DNA of 57,013 nucleotides from Streptomyces hydrogenans (GCF_014656075.1 NZ_BNBS01000048.1:1-57013); one strand, 5' to 3'. Shown: positions 40,285 through 48,958, counted from the stretch's first letter. Numbers and translations: made by a program. Notes: a model not told the origin generated them from the sequence alone.

Positions 40285-41103
40285 GTGACAGACAATCAGA
40301 ACCTCCTCGCGGAGCAGCGGCGCGCCCTGATCCTCGACGAGGTCCGGCGCCGCGGCGGCGTACGGGTCAACGAGCTGACCCGACGGCTCAGCGTCTCGGA
40401 CATGACGATCCGCCGTGACCTGGACGCGCTGGCCCGGCAGGGCATGGTCGCGAAGGTGCACGGCGGGGCGGTGCCGGTGTCGGAGCCGAGCACCCACGAG
40501 CCGGGCTTCGAGGCGAAGTCGGTCCTGGAGCCGAGCGCCAAGGACGAGATCGCGCGGGAGGCGGCGGCGCTGGTGCTGCCGGGTTCGGCGATCGCGCTGT
40601 CCGGCGGGACGACGACGTACGCGCTCGCGCGGCACCTGCTGGACGTGCCCGACCTGACCGTGGTGACGAACTCCGTCCGGGTCGCGGACGTCTTCCACGA
40701 GGCGCGGCAGACGGCCGGGGAGGGCCGGCGCGCTCCGACGGTGGTGCTGACGGGCGGGGTGCGGACGCCGTCGGACGCGCTGGTGGGGCCGGTGGCGGAC
40801 CGGGCGGTCCGCTCGCTCCACTTCGACCTGCTCTTCCTCGGGGTGCACGGCCTGTCGGTGGAGGCGGGGCTGTCGACGCCGAACCTGGCGGAGGCGGAGA
40901 CCAACGGGTGCCTGATCCGTTCGGCCCGCCGGGTGGTGGTGGTCGCGGACCACACCAAGTGGGGCACGGTGGGACTGAGTTCGTTCGGGTCGCTGGACGA
41001 GGTGGACACCTGGGTGACGGACCGGGGGATGGCCGCCGAGGTACGGGCCGAGGTCGCGGAGCACGTGCCGGGGCTGCTGGTGGCCGGCGAGACGGCGGCG
41101 TGA
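40285..41103 (+). CDS. DeoR/GlpR-family transcriptional repressor
   Basis: The 272-residue regulator has the DeoR winged helix (about 10-60: ALILDEVRRRGGVRVNEL, LSVSDMTIRRDLDALARQG) and a C-terminal DeoRC sensor domain (ISOCOT fold) with LSGGTTTYALARHL, VVTNSVRVADVF and DHTKWG. It most likely responds to a sugar phosphate. The GTG start was chosen because the HTH follows at once and GGAAGGA lies upstream. The next gene starts inside its stop codon (GTGA), so the START-like protein is co-translated; the regulator's sugar operon is not visible nearby. Confidence 0.9.
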   Translation: MTDNQNLLAEQRRALILDEVRRRGGVRVNELTRRLSVSDMTIRRDLDALARQGMVAKVHGGAVPVSEPSTHEPGFEAKSVLEPSAKDEIAREAAALVLPGSAIALSGGTTTYALARHLLDVPDLTVVTNSVRVADVFHEARQTAGEGRRAPTVVLTGGVRTPSDALVGPVADRAVRSLHFDLLFLGVHGLSVEAGLSTPNLAEAETNGCLIRSARRVVVVADHTKWGTVGLSSFGSLDEVDTWVTDRGMAAEVRAEVAEHVPGLLVAGETAA

Positions 41104-41585
41104 GCCGCTTCCGGGTGGTGCGCCCGGTGCCGCTGGCGCCGGAGGAGACCTGGCGGCGGCTGACCGACTGGCCGGCGCACGGCCGTCAGGTGCCGCTGAC
41201 CCGGACGAGGGTCCTGACGCCCGGCCCGAGCCGGACCGGGACCCGCTTCACCGCGCGCACCGGGCTCGGCCCGCTGGGCTTCGACGACCCGATGGAGGTG
41301 GTCCGCTGGGAGCCGCCGCGCGGGGACCGGCCCGGGGTGTGCCGGCTGGAGAAGTACGGGCGCCTGGTGCGGGGCTGGGCGGAGATCGAGGTGGCGGCGG
41401 CCCCCGGGGGCTCCCGGGTGGTGTGGACCGAGGAACTGTCGGTGCGCGGCCTGCCGAGGGCCTTCGACGGGGTGCTGGCGCGGGCGGGGCGGGTGGTGTT
41501 CGGCCGGGCGCTGGACGGGCTGCTCGGCGTCTCCGCGCCGGGCGGCCGACCCGGGCCCGACTCCTCGAACGGACTTTCGTCCTGA
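41100..41585 (+). CDS. SRPBCC/START-like domain protein 1
   Basis: The 161-residue soluble protein has the helix-grip layout of the polyketide-cyclase/START-like superfamily: an N-terminal strand (RFRVVRPVPLAPEETWRRL, with helix), a curved sheet (GTRFTARTGLGPLGFDDPM, GWAEIEVAAAPGGSRVVW) and a long C-terminal helix (AFDGVLARAGRVVFGRALDGLL). Such proteins bind hydrophobic ligands; no catalytic residues can be named. The GTG start overlaps the DeoR stop. A second, unrelated-looking member follows 49 nt later. Confidence 0.75.
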   Translation: MSRFRVVRPVPLAPEETWRRLTDWPAHGRQVPLTRTRVLTPGPSRTGTRFTARTGLGPLGFDDPMEVVRWEPPRGDRPGVCRLEKYGRLVRGWAEIEVAAAPGGSRVVWTEELSVRGLPRAFDGVLARAGRVVFGRALDGLLGVSAPGGRPGPDSSNGLSS

Positions 41586-41634
41586 CGGCTTGTCAGCTAA
41601 CGTGCTTCTTCCCTCGATCCGGGAGGTCCGGTCC

Positions 41635-42135
41635 ATGCAACGCCGACTGCGGCCGGTGGAGCTCGACTTCACCGCCACCGCGCCCGTCCGCCTCGCCTTC
41701 GAGGCCACGCTCCAGGCACCGCCCCCGGCGGTCTACCGCTCGATAGCGGTCGAGGTGGGCAGCCTGCCCTCCTGGTTCACCCCGGTCTCCTCCGCCGTCC
41801 CGCTGGACGACGGGGCCCGCCGGACGATCCGGCTGCGCGGCGGGATCCGGTTCGAGGAGACGATCCTCGCCTCCGAGCCGGACCTCCGCTACGCCTACCG
41901 GGTGGACCTGACCAACGCGCCCGCCGTGTCCGCGCTGGCCGAGGAGTGGGCCCTCGCGCCGGAGGGCGCCGGGACGCGGCTGCGCTGGACGATGGCGGCC
42001 GACGGGCCCGCCGCGTTCCGCGCCGGGCTGCGGCTGGCCTCACCGGGCATGGGCCTGTCCTTCCGCCGGGCCGCCGTGCTGCTGGACCGGCGGCTCACTC
42101 CGGCCAGACGCCCGTCTCCAGGAAGCGCTCGATAG
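41635..42135 (+). CDS. SRPBCC/START-like domain protein 2
   Basis: The 166-residue protein has the helix-grip pattern: FEATLQAPPPAVYRSIAVEV (strand and first helices), IRLRGGIRFEETILASEPDL, AYRVDLTNAPAVSALAEEW, and a terminal helix. It resembles coenzyme-Q-binding-protein or polyketide-cyclase-like members that bind hydrophobic ligands. ATG at 41635 was chosen over an upstream TTG because a clear GGGAGG ribosome binding site precedes it. Its 3' end overlaps the convergent PLP-enzyme gene by 41 nt. Confidence 0.72.
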   Translation: MQRRLRPVELDFTATAPVRLAFEATLQAPPPAVYRSIAVEVGSLPSWFTPVSSAVPLDDGARRTIRLRGGIRFEETILASEPDLRYAYRVDLTNAPAVSALAEEWALAPEGAGTRLRWTMAADGPAAFRAGLRLASPGMGLSFRRAAVLLDRRLTPARRPSPGSAR

Positions 42136-43231
42136 CCACCGCGTACGGGGCGATGTCGAGGCCCTGCCCTTCGAGCCAGGCGTCCGAGTAGTACTTGTCG
42201 AGGTACCGCTCGCCGGGGTCGCAGATCAGGGTGACGACACTGCCGGTGCGCTCCTCGGCGACCATCTCGGCCACGATCTTGAGGGCGCTCCACAGTCCGG
42301 TGCCGGTGGAGCCGCCCGCCTTCCGCCCGATCGCGGTCTCCAGCGCGCGGACGGCGGCGACGCTCGCCGCGTCCGGCACCTTCATCATCCGGTCGACGGC
42401 GCCGGGCACGAAGCTGGGCTCCATCCGGGGCCTGCCGATGCCCTCGATGCGGGAGCCGCAGTCGGCGGTGGCGTCGGGGTCGTGGTGGACCCAGCCGTCG
42501 AAGAAACAGGAGTTCTCCGGGTCGGCGACGCAGATCCGGGTGTCCTGCTGGGTGTAGTGGACGTAGCGGGCGATGGTGGCGGAGGTGCCGCCGGTACCCG
42601 CGGTCGCCACGATCCACGCCGGCTCCGGGTAGCGCTCCAGCCGCAGCTGCTGGTAGATCGACTCCGCGATGTTGTTGTTGCCGCGCCAGTCGGTGGCCCG
42701 CTCGGCGTAGGTGAACTGGTCCATGTAGTGGCCGCCGGTGCGCGTCGCGAGCGCCGCGGCCTCCTCGTACATGGTGCGCGAGTCGTCCACGAAGTGGCAC
42801 TGCCCGCCGTGGAATTCGATGAGCCGGCACTTCTCGTGGCTGGTGGTGCGGGGCATCACGGCGACGAAGGGGACGCCGATGAGCTTCGCGAAGTACGCCT
42901 CGGAGACGGCGGTCGAGCCGCTGGACGCCTCGATGACGGGCTTGCCGGGGCGGATCCAGCCGTTGCAGAGCGCGTAGAGGAAGAGGGAGCGGGCGAGCCG
43001 GTGCTTGAGGCTGCCGGTGGGGTGGGTGGACTCGTCCTTGAGGTACAGGTCGATCCCCCACTTCTCGGGGAGCGGGAAGCGCAGGAGGTGGGTGTCGGCG
43101 GAGCGGTTGGCGTCGGCCTGGACCTTGCGGACGGCCTCCTTGAGCCAGGCGCGGTAGGCCGGATCGCTGCGGTCGACGTCCGCGGTGGCCACGGCGTCGG
43201 CGACGTGGGGGGGTCGGGGGGTGGTGCTCAA
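42095..43231 (-). CDS. cds1: PLP-dependent cysteine synthase-like enzyme (Cds1 type)
   Basis: The 378-residue fold-type II PLP enzyme carries the Schiff-base Lys in THPTGSLKHRLAR, the substrate loop EASSGSTAVSEA and a glycine-rich phosphate site VATAGTGGTSATI. Sequence layout matches the actinobacterial Cds1 family, characterised in mycobacteria as a cysteine desulfhydrase giving H2S, pyruvate and ammonia, rather than CysK. The TTG start at 43231 was chosen because a strong ribosome binding site (GAGGAGAG) lies about 5 nt upstream; no better ATG or GTG exists near the N-terminus. The gene stands alone and is divergent from a small conserved gene. Confidence 0.86.
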   Translation of the reverse strand: MSTTPRPPHVADAVATADVDRSDPAYRAWLKEAVRKVQADANRSADTHLLRFPLPEKWGIDLYLKDESTHPTGSLKHRLARSLFLYALCNGWIRPGKPVIEASSGSTAVSEAYFAKLIGVPFVAVMPRTTSHEKCRLIEFHGGQCHFVDDSRTMYEEAAALATRTGGHYMDQFTYAERATDWRGNNNIAESIYQQLRLERYPEPAWIVATAGTGGTSATIARYVHYTQQDTRICVADPENSCFFDGWVHHDPDATADCGSRIEGIGRPRMEPSFVPGAVDRMMKVPDAASVAAVRALETAIGRKAGGSTGTGLWSALKIVAEMVAEERTGSVVTLICDPGERYLDKYYSDAWLEGQGLDIAPYAVAIERFLETGVWPE

Positions 43232-43425
43232 CGGTTCTCTCCTCGCTGTACCGCCGGGGCGGACCCTGGCTTCCCACCGCCGACGATACCCCTCCCACCT
43301 GGGCAAACGATCTCTTTGACGCTCCATAGGAACGCCTTGGGGAGCAGGTGTGCGAGGGTCTCTGGTGCCCGCGCCGACGGCCCGGCACACTGGGTGGGGA
43401 TGGGTCGGCGGAAGGGGTGGACGGC

Positions 43426-43743
43426 ATGGCGGAAGCGGAGTTCAGCGCCAGGGGCGTACGGATCGCGCGGTGGCCGCGCTCGCTCACCCGGGCCGGCGAG
43501 GTCCGCATCGAGGACGGCCGGCTCGCGCTGCTGACGAGCTACGGCTCCGAGATCGACAGCGCGCCCGTCAAGGCGGTGCGGGCGGGGCGGCCGTGGTTCG
43601 CGAAGGCGGACGAGACGGTGGCGAAGGTGAACGGCACCCGCTACCGGCTGACCATGGACGGCGCCGGGGAGGACGACGTCCGGGACGCCGAGCAGGCGGG
43701 CCGCTTCCTCGCCGCGCTCAAGCGGGCGGCCGGCGGTCGCTGA
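43426..43743 (+). CDS. Small conserved hypothetical protein, 105 residues
   Basis: I do not recognise a named family. The protein is soluble and charged, with a mixed alpha/beta pattern: RGVRIARWPRSLTRAGEV, IEDGRLALLTSYGSEIDS, then a C-terminal helix (DAEQAGRFLAALKRAAGG). It shows normal actinobacterial codon bias, and the ATG follows GGAAGGGG, so it is very likely a real gene. A CACACT box about 30 nt upstream could be its -10. Close relatives are probably widespread in Streptomyces; no function can be inferred. Confidence 0.7.
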   Translation: MAEAEFSARGVRIARWPRSLTRAGEVRIEDGRLALLTSYGSEIDSAPVKAVRAGRPWFAKADETVAKVNGTRYRLTMDGAGEDDVRDAEQAGRFLAALKRAAGGR

Positions 43744-43823
43744 GCGCGCCCGGACGGCGCTGACCTGGGGAAGCTCGCGGCGGGTTGCGGGGCGGTGACG
43801 GGTGGCTCACGCTGGAACCACCT

Positions 43824-43860
43824 CACTGAGGGTTCAACGGTGGTGACACTGTGCTCAGTG
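43824..43860 (+). promoter_or_regulatory. Inverted repeat CACTGAG-N23-CTCAGTG upstream of the HATPase gene
   Basis: Two 7-nt arms, CACTGAG (43824-43830) and CTCAGTG (43854-43860), frame a relatively AT-rich 23-nt spacer, about 75 nt before the HATPase start. It could be an operator or a leader hairpin. The rest of 43744-43932 shows no gene. Confidence 0.35.
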
Positions 43861-43932
43861 CGCCGCCCTGATGTACCGCAGGACAGATCCGAATCTCCGT
43901 CTTCTTCAGGACTACTTCGGGGAGTCGCAGCC

Positions 43933-44514
43933 GTGATCAGCGAGCCGAGCAGGTATTACGCGGTGGAGCTCCAGGCCCTGCCGTCGCGGATCGGACAGAT
44001 CCGCAGGATCGTCTCCGCCCATCTGCGCCATTGGCAGCTCGACGACCTGGTCGATCCCGTCCAACTGGGAGTGACCGAGTTGTTGAGCAATGTGCACCGC
44101 CACGCGCAGCCCGACAAGGAGTGCACCGTCGAGCTGGAACTCCTGCTCGACCGGCTGACCGTCTCGGTCCGGGACAACGACCCCCGGATACCGGTCGCGA
44201 CGGAGTCGGACGCCCTGGACCTGTGGGACGAGCCGGACGCGCTCGCCACCTCGGGCCGCGGCCTCGCCATCGTCGGGGCGCTCAGCGACAGCTGGGGCGT
44301 CCGCCCGCGGGGCGTCAGCGGGAAGACCGTCTGGTTCACCCTGACGGCACCACCGTGCGCCGATGGCCCGGCCCTGGCCGCCGCCGAGGCCGGGTTCGGC
44401 TTCGACCTGGTGCCGCCGGCCCCGGTCGTCTCGTACAGCCGGCTCGCCGGCATCCCGCTCGGCACGCCCGCGGACGCCCCGGCGCTCGCGGCGAGCGCCG
44501 GGCGCGGGGCCTGA
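43933..44514 (+). CDS. HATPase_c_2 ATP-binding protein (RsbW/anti-sigma-like)
   Basis: The 193-residue protein has a GHKL ATPase fold of the anti-sigma-factor kinase type: N-box GVTELLSNVHRHAQ (about 40-53), G1 box VRDNDPRIP, and G2 box SGRGLAIVGALSDSWG (about 107-122). The Ser-kinase members (RsbW, SpoIIAB) phosphorylate anti-anti-sigma factors. Streptomycetes have many such proteins with unknown partners, and no STAS or sigma gene is adjacent. The C-terminal 50 residues are Pro/Ala-rich. GTG at 43933 was chosen (GGGGAG 8 nt upstream). Confidence 0.85.
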   Translation: MISEPSRYYAVELQALPSRIGQIRRIVSAHLRHWQLDDLVDPVQLGVTELLSNVHRHAQPDKECTVELELLLDRLTVSVRDNDPRIPVATESDALDLWDEPDALATSGRGLAIVGALSDSWGVRPRGVSGKTVWFTLTAPPCADGPALAAAEAGFGFDLVPPAPVVSYSRLAGIPLGTPADAPALAASAGRGA

Positions 44515-44516
44515 CG

Positions 44517-45287
44517 TCAGGCCGTGGCGACCAGGGTCAGGTAGGCGATGCCGAGGACGTTCCGGTAGCCCTTCAGCCAGCCGGAACGCTGCCGGTCGAC
44601 CCGCTCGCGGGTCTCCTCGGCCAGCGGGTGGTCCGGATGGGCGGCGAGCCACAGCTCCGTGTCGTACCGGTAGCCGGACTCGAACGCCTCCCACTCGTCG
44701 CGGCCCGCCGTCTCGATCCAGGCGGGCCGGAAGCCCGCCCCGATCGCCAGGTCGACCAGCTCCCCCAGCGGGAAGTGGTCGCCGGTGGAGGCGCCGGGCC
44801 ACATCGCGGCGAGCTCCGCCGCCGTCGGGGTCCGCTCCCAGAAGCCCTCGCCGAGCACCACCACGCCGCCGGGCCGGACCAGCCGGCGCAGCTCGCGCAG
44901 CGCCTCCGCCGGGTCGTGGGGCAGCTCCGGGTCGCACAGGGCCTGGCTGGCGCCGAGGCACAGGATCGCGTCGACGGGTCCGCGCTCGGTGCCGCGGGCG
45001 GACTCCTCGACGAAGACGGCACGGTCCGCGAGGCCGCGCTCCGCCGCGAGGGCGCGGCCGCGCGCGAGGTCCTCGGCGTTGATGTCGATGCCGGTGCCCT
45101 TCGCCCCGGGCACCGCGTCGAGGACGCGGAGCAGCAGTTCGCCCCAGCCGCAGCCGATGTCGAGGACGTCGGCGGGACCGGAGGCGACGATCCGGCGCAG
45201 GAGGCGCTCGGCGCGCTCCTCGGAGAGCGGGCCGTGGAAGGTGAGGCTGCCCAGGCGGGGCGGGAGCCCGTCATCGGAAGTGATCAT
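44517..45287 (-). CDS. Class I SAM-dependent methyltransferase, stand-alone
   Basis: The 256-residue protein contains motif I ADVLDIGCGWGELLLRVL (about 38-55), GTGIDINAED after strand 2, and RRLVRPGGVVVLGEGFW, the pattern of small-molecule methyltransferases. A TAACGT box lies 8 nt before the ATG, which lacks a Shine-Dalgarno sequence. It converges with the HATPase gene, the stop codons being 2 nt apart. No neighbour gives a hint of the substrate. Confidence 0.82.
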   Translation of the reverse strand: MITSDDGLPPRLGSLTFHGPLSEERAERLLRRIVASGPADVLDIGCGWGELLLRVLDAVPGAKGTGIDINAEDLARGRALAAERGLADRAVFVEESARGTERGPVDAILCLGASQALCDPELPHDPAEALRELRRLVRPGGVVVLGEGFWERTPTAAELAAMWPGASTGDHFPLGELVDLAIGAGFRPAWIETAGRDEWEAFESGYRYDTELWLAAHPDHPLAEETRERVDRQRSGWLKGYRNVLGIAYLTLVATA

Positions 45288-45431
45288 GGAGGGCGACGTT
45301 ACCGGGCCCGCCCCCGGACGCCCACCCCTTTTCACCCGCGTTCCCGGGCCGGCGGGGGCGGCGCGCCCGACCGTCCGGCGGCGTCGTCGTCGGCGGCGGC
45401 GGCGAACCGGGCGCGGGCCCCGTGCCCCGGG

Positions 45432-46658
45432 TCAGACGGGGGCGCCGCCCAGCGCGGTGAGGGGGTCGTCGAGGACCGGCTGCCAGGCGAGTTCGGCCGC
45501 GCCCACCAGGCTGTTGTGGTCCAGGGTGCAGGGGAGGATCGGGACACCGCCGCTGCGGCCCCACAGGCTGCGGTCGGCGACGACCGCGCGCAGCCGCTCC
45601 GGGTCGGCGTCGAGCAGCTCGCGGTGGAGCCCACCGAGGATGATGCGGTCGGGGTTGAGGATGTTCACCAGACCGGCCAGGCCCAGGCCGAGACGGTCGA
45701 TCAGCTCCTCCACCGCCGCCCGCACCCCCGGGTCGTCCGGCGCGGTCCGCAGCAGGTCGCGGGCCTGCTGGAGCAGGGAGACCTCGGGGCCCGGCTCGCG
45801 GCCGGCGACCGTGAGGAAGGCCAGCGGGTCGGTCTCGACGTCCAGGCAGCCACGGCCGCCGCAGTGACACGGCCTGCCCTCCGGGTTCACCGTCAGGTGT
45901 CCCACCTCCAGGGCGAGGCCCGAACTGCCGGTGTGGAGGCGCCCGTCGAGGACGAGCGCGCCGCCGACGCCCCGGTGCCCGGTGGCCACGCACAGCAGGT
46001 CGCGGGCGCCGCGCCCGGCGCCGTGCCGGTGCTCGGCGAGCGCGGCGAGGTTCACGTCGTTGGCGGTGAAGGCGGGGCCCTCGATGCCGGCGGCCCGGAT
46101 CCGCTCGGCGAAGATCTCGCGGACCTGCGCGCCGGCCGGCCAGGCCAGGTGGAGCGGGTTGAGCGCGGTGCCCTCGGGTTCGGCGACGGCGGACGGCACG
46201 GCCAGGCCGGCGCCGACGCAGCGCCGTCCGGTCTCGCGGAGCAGAGCGGCGCCCGCGTCCACGACGGCGCCGAGGACCTGTGCCGGGTCGGCGGAGACCG
46301 TCACCGATCCGGGGACGGTGGCGACGAGCGTGCCGCCGAGGCCGATCAACGCGGCCCGGAAGCCGTCCGCGTGGACCTGGGCGGCGAGCGCCACCGGCCC
46401 CTTCTCGTCGACGGCGAGCCGGTGCGAGGGGCGGCCCTGGGAACCGGCGGCGGCCCCGGGGTTGGAGTCGACCCGGATGAGGCCGAGGGCCTCCAGCTCG
46501 GCGGCGACGGCCCCGGCGGTGGCGCGGGTGACGCCCAGTTCGGCGGTGAGGACGGCCCGCGTCGGCGCCCGGCCGGTGTGGACCAGCTCCAGCGCGGGGC
46601 CGAGCGCGCTGCGCCCCCTGTCCAGCCGAGTACGCGTCGTCGTCGCCTTGCCGTTCAT
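45432..46658 (-). CDS. ROK-family transcriptional regulator 2
   Basis: The 408-residue product has an N-terminal winged helix (about 15-65: ALELVHTGRAPTRAVLTAEL, GVTRATAGAVAAELEALGL) and a ROK domain with ATGHRGVGGALVLDG, the metal His in LEVGHLTV and the zinc motif CHCGGRGC. The catalytic-Asp region, TANDVNLAALAE, has the kinase-like pattern 'NDVN'. It should be a sugar-responsive repressor. GAGACT lies 6 nt before the ATG, a possible leaderless promoter. It is divergent from the mycothiol-dependent enzyme gene and no sugar operon is adjacent. Confidence 0.85.
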   Translation of the reverse strand: MNGKATTTRTRLDRGRSALGPALELVHTGRAPTRAVLTAELGVTRATAGAVAAELEALGLIRVDSNPGAAAGSQGRPSHRLAVDEKGPVALAAQVHADGFRAALIGLGGTLVATVPGSVTVSADPAQVLGAVVDAGAALLRETGRRCVGAGLAVPSAVAEPEGTALNPLHLAWPAGAQVREIFAERIRAAGIEGPAFTANDVNLAALAEHRHGAGRGARDLLCVATGHRGVGGALVLDGRLHTGSSGLALEVGHLTVNPEGRPCHCGGRGCLDVETDPLAFLTVAGREPGPEVSLLQQARDLLRTAPDDPGVRAAVEELIDRLGLGLAGLVNILNPDRIILGGLHRELLDADPERLRAVVADRSLWGRSGGVPILPCTLDHNSLVGAAELAWQPVLDDPLTALGGAPV

Positions 46659-46820
46659 GGGCCCGAGTCTCGCATGATCGGGGCCGCCCGCCGGAACCGG
46701 CCGGGCCGGACCGGCTCCCCGGCGTCGGGCACGGAGGCGACCCGGCGATGTCGGGCACGGACGGGACCTCCCGGTGCCAGAATCCTCGCCGTGGACACGT
46801 ACATCGGGAACGGGGGCACG

Positions 46821-47564
46821 ATGAGGATCGCGGAGCACATCGACGCGCTGGAGACGGCCGGCCGGGCGCTCGCCGGGGCGGCGGAGGCGGCGGGGCCGGA
46901 CGCGGAGGTCCCGACGTGCCCGGGATGGCGGGTCCGCGACCTGCTGCGGCACACGACGATGGTGCACCGCTGGGTGACGGGCCTCGTCGTCGAGGGCAGC
47001 GGGGAGTACCGGCCCGAGGCGGGCGAGCCGGACCTGGACGGCGCCCCGCTCCTCGCCCACTACCGCGAGGGCCACGCCGCCCTGGTCGCGGCGCTGCGGG
47101 CCGCGCCGGAGACGCTCGACGCCTGGACGTTCCTGCCGGCTCCGTCCCCGCTCGCCTTCTGGGCCCGGCGGCAGGCACACGAGACCACCGTGCACCGGGT
47201 GGACGCCGAGTCGGCGCTGTCCGGGGGCCCGGGTCCGGTCGGGGCGGCGCTCGCCGCCGACGGCGTCGACGAACTCCTCGCGGGCTTCCACGCGCGCGAC
47301 CGCAGCCGGGTCAGGACCGAGCTGCCGCGCACCCTGCGGCTGCGGGCGACGGACACGGGGGACGTCTGGACGGTACGGCTCTCGGCCGCGCCGCCCGTCA
47401 CGGAGCGCGGCGGGACGGCTTCCGGCCCGGTGGACACGGAGGTGTCCGGGAGCGCGGACCGGCTCTACCTGCTGCTGTGGAACCGGCTGCCCGCCGCGGA
47501 GGTGACGGTCACCGGCGACCCGGAGCCGCTGCGGCTGTGGCGGGAGACGTCGGCGGTCACCTGA
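46821..47564 (+). CDS. Maleylpyruvate-isomerase-family mycothiol-dependent enzyme
   Basis: The 247-residue protein has the DinB-like four-helix N-terminal domain of this family (IAEHIDALETAGRALAGAA, then PTCPGWRVRDLLRHTTMVHRW with a metal-binding His) and the C-terminal MDMPI domain (LRLRATDTGDVW, LYLLLWNRLPAAEV). Such proteins use mycothiol, the actinobacterial thiol, to isomerise or conjugate small molecules. ATG at 46821 follows GGGGGCA. An in-frame GTG at 46791 lies 7 nt after CAGAAT and would make a leaderless mRNA with ten more residues, so the start is uncertain. Confidence 0.82.
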   Translation: MRIAEHIDALETAGRALAGAAEAAGPDAEVPTCPGWRVRDLLRHTTMVHRWVTGLVVEGSGEYRPEAGEPDLDGAPLLAHYREGHAALVAALRAAPETLDAWTFLPAPSPLAFWARRQAHETTVHRVDAESALSGGPGPVGAALAADGVDELLAGFHARDRSRVRTELPRTLRLRATDTGDVWTVRLSAAPPVTERGGTASGPVDTEVSGSADRLYLLLWNRLPAAEVTVTGDPEPLRLWRETSAVT

Positions 47565-47590
47565 TCCCGAGCGGGCGGCCCGGCCCTCCG

Positions 47591-48295
47591 TCAGGGCCGG
47601 GGGGCCAGGCCGACCTCGCGACCGAGGCGCTCGGCGGCGGCGGCGAAGAAGGCGTCCCGGTCCTCGACGATCCGGTGGAACTGGCCGAAGACCTCGAACG
47701 ACACCAGTCCGAAGAGCTGGGCCCAGGCGCGGACGAGCGCGACGGCGAGGGCGGGCGGCAGGTCGGCGGCCTCCTCGGCGGCGAGCCGCTCCGCCTCCGG
47801 GGCGAGGCCGTCCGGCAGCGGCGGCGGCGTGACGCCCCCGGCCTCGTGGGCCCCGCGGGCGGTCGCCACCAGGAGCAGGCCGACGCGGGCGGCCGGGCCG
47901 ACCGTGTCCTGCGGTGCGGTGTATCCGGGGACCGGCGAGCCGTAGATGAGGGCGTACTCGTGCGGGTGGGCGACGGCCCAGGAGCGGACGGCCCGGCAGA
48001 CGGCGGTCCAGTGGGCGAGGTGGTCGCCGGGCGCGGTGCTCACGGCGTCGGCGTGGGCCCGCTCCGCGACGGCGCCGACGGCGTCGTACGCGTCGATGAT
48101 GAGCGCGGTCAGCAGGTCGTCCCGGCTGGGGAAGTAGCGGTAGAGCGCCGAGGAGACCATGCCGAGCTCACGGGCGACGGCGCGCAGCGAGAGCTTCGCG
48201 GCGCCCTCGGCGGCGAGCTGCCGGCGGGCCTCGTCCTTGATGGCGGCGGTGATCTCGATCCGGGCGCGGGCGCGGGCTCCTTGAACGGTGGTCAT
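47591..48295 (-). CDS. TetR-family transcriptional repressor
   Basis: The 234-residue regulator has a typical TetR HTH (about 15-60: ITAAIKDEARRQLAAEGAAK, LSLRAVARELGMVSSALYRYF) and a C-terminal ligand domain of the TetR_C type (about 80-230) resembling regulators of oxidoreductases. It is divergent from a Ddn-type F420 gene across 198 nt containing two copies of a palindrome, AGAGCAnTGCTCT, which it very probably binds to repress both genes. A natural hydrophobic or redox-active ligand is expected. Confidence 0.9.
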   Translation of the reverse strand: MTTVQGARARARIEITAAIKDEARRQLAAEGAAKLSLRAVARELGMVSSALYRYFPSRDDLLTALIIDAYDAVGAVAERAHADAVSTAPGDHLAHWTAVCRAVRSWAVAHPHEYALIYGSPVPGYTAPQDTVGPAARVGLLLVATARGAHEAGGVTPPPLPDGLAPEAERLAAEEAADLPPALAVALVRAWAQLFGLVSFEVFGQFHRIVEDRDAFFAAAAERLGREVGLAPRP

Positions 48296-48335
48296 GGGAG
48301 CAGTCTGCCACGTTTCAGAGCAGCGCACCGAAACG

Positions 48336-48348
48336 AGAGCACTGCTCT
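48336..48348. promoter_or_regulatory. TetR operator O1
   Basis: AGAGCACTGCTCT is a perfect 13-bp palindrome with a central C, 41 nt from the TetR start. An additional half-site, AGAGCA, lies nearby at about 48317-48322. Confidence 0.65.
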
Positions 48349-48387
48349 TGCTCTCGGTCGCCGATTCATGCACACTGATCTCAAGCG

Positions 48388-48400
48388 AGAGCAGTGCTCA
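48388..48400. promoter_or_regulatory. TetR operator O2
   Basis: AGAGCAGTGCTCA repeats O1 with one mismatch in the outer base. O1 and O2 are 52 bp apart centre to centre, about five helical turns, so both could be bound on one face of the DNA. Confidence 0.65.
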
Positions 48401-48493
48401 CGATTCGAGAAGGCCGCGGATCGGGAACGGTTCTCACGCCGCACCACCCGGCACCGCCGCCCGCACCTCCGCCGCGACTCCGAGGAGACCCCG

Positions 48494-48958
48494 ATGTCCG
48501 ACACCACCGCCCACGTCAAGAAGCCCGGCTGGTTCACCGTCCACGTCATGAACCGCTCCGTCGCCTGGCTGACCCGCCGGGGCATCAGCGTCTGGGGCTC
48601 GCGGGTCCTCGCCGTCCGGGGCCGCAAGAGCGGCGAGTGGCGGACCACCCCGGTCAACGTGCTCACCCACGACGGCGACCGCTACCTCGTCGCCCCGCGC
48701 GGCCACGTCCAGTGGACCCGCAACATGCGGGCGGTCGGCGGCGGCGAGCTGCACCTCGGCAAGCACGTCGAGCCGTTCACCGCGACCGAGGTCGCCGACG
48801 ACGCCAAGGCGGACGTGCTGCGCGCCTACCTCAAGCGCTGGAAGGCCGAGGTCGGCGTCTTCTTCGCCGGGGTCGGCCCGGACTCCACCGACGAGGAGCT
48901 GCGCGCCGTCGCGCACAAGCACCCCGTCTTCCGCATCACCGCCGCCCCGAACGCGTGA
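48494..48958 (+). CDS. Ddn/FDOR-family deazaflavin (F420)-dependent oxidoreductase
   Basis: The 154-residue protein matches the small split-beta-barrel FDOR-A family (mycobacterial Ddn, PNPOx-like): LAVRGRKSGEWRTTPVNVL and YLVAPRGHVQWTRNMRAVG are the F420-binding stretches. Such enzymes use reduced F420 to reduce quinones, nitro compounds or enones. The ATG follows GAGGAGA. Its control by the divergent TetR suggests induction by a redox-active or xenobiotic compound. Confidence 0.9.
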   Translation: MSDTTAHVKKPGWFTVHVMNRSVAWLTRRGISVWGSRVLAVRGRKSGEWRTTPVNVLTHDGDRYLVAPRGHVQWTRNMRAVGGGELHLGKHVEPFTATEVADDAKADVLRAYLKRWKAEVGVFFAGVGPDSTDEELRAVAHKHPVFRITAAPNA

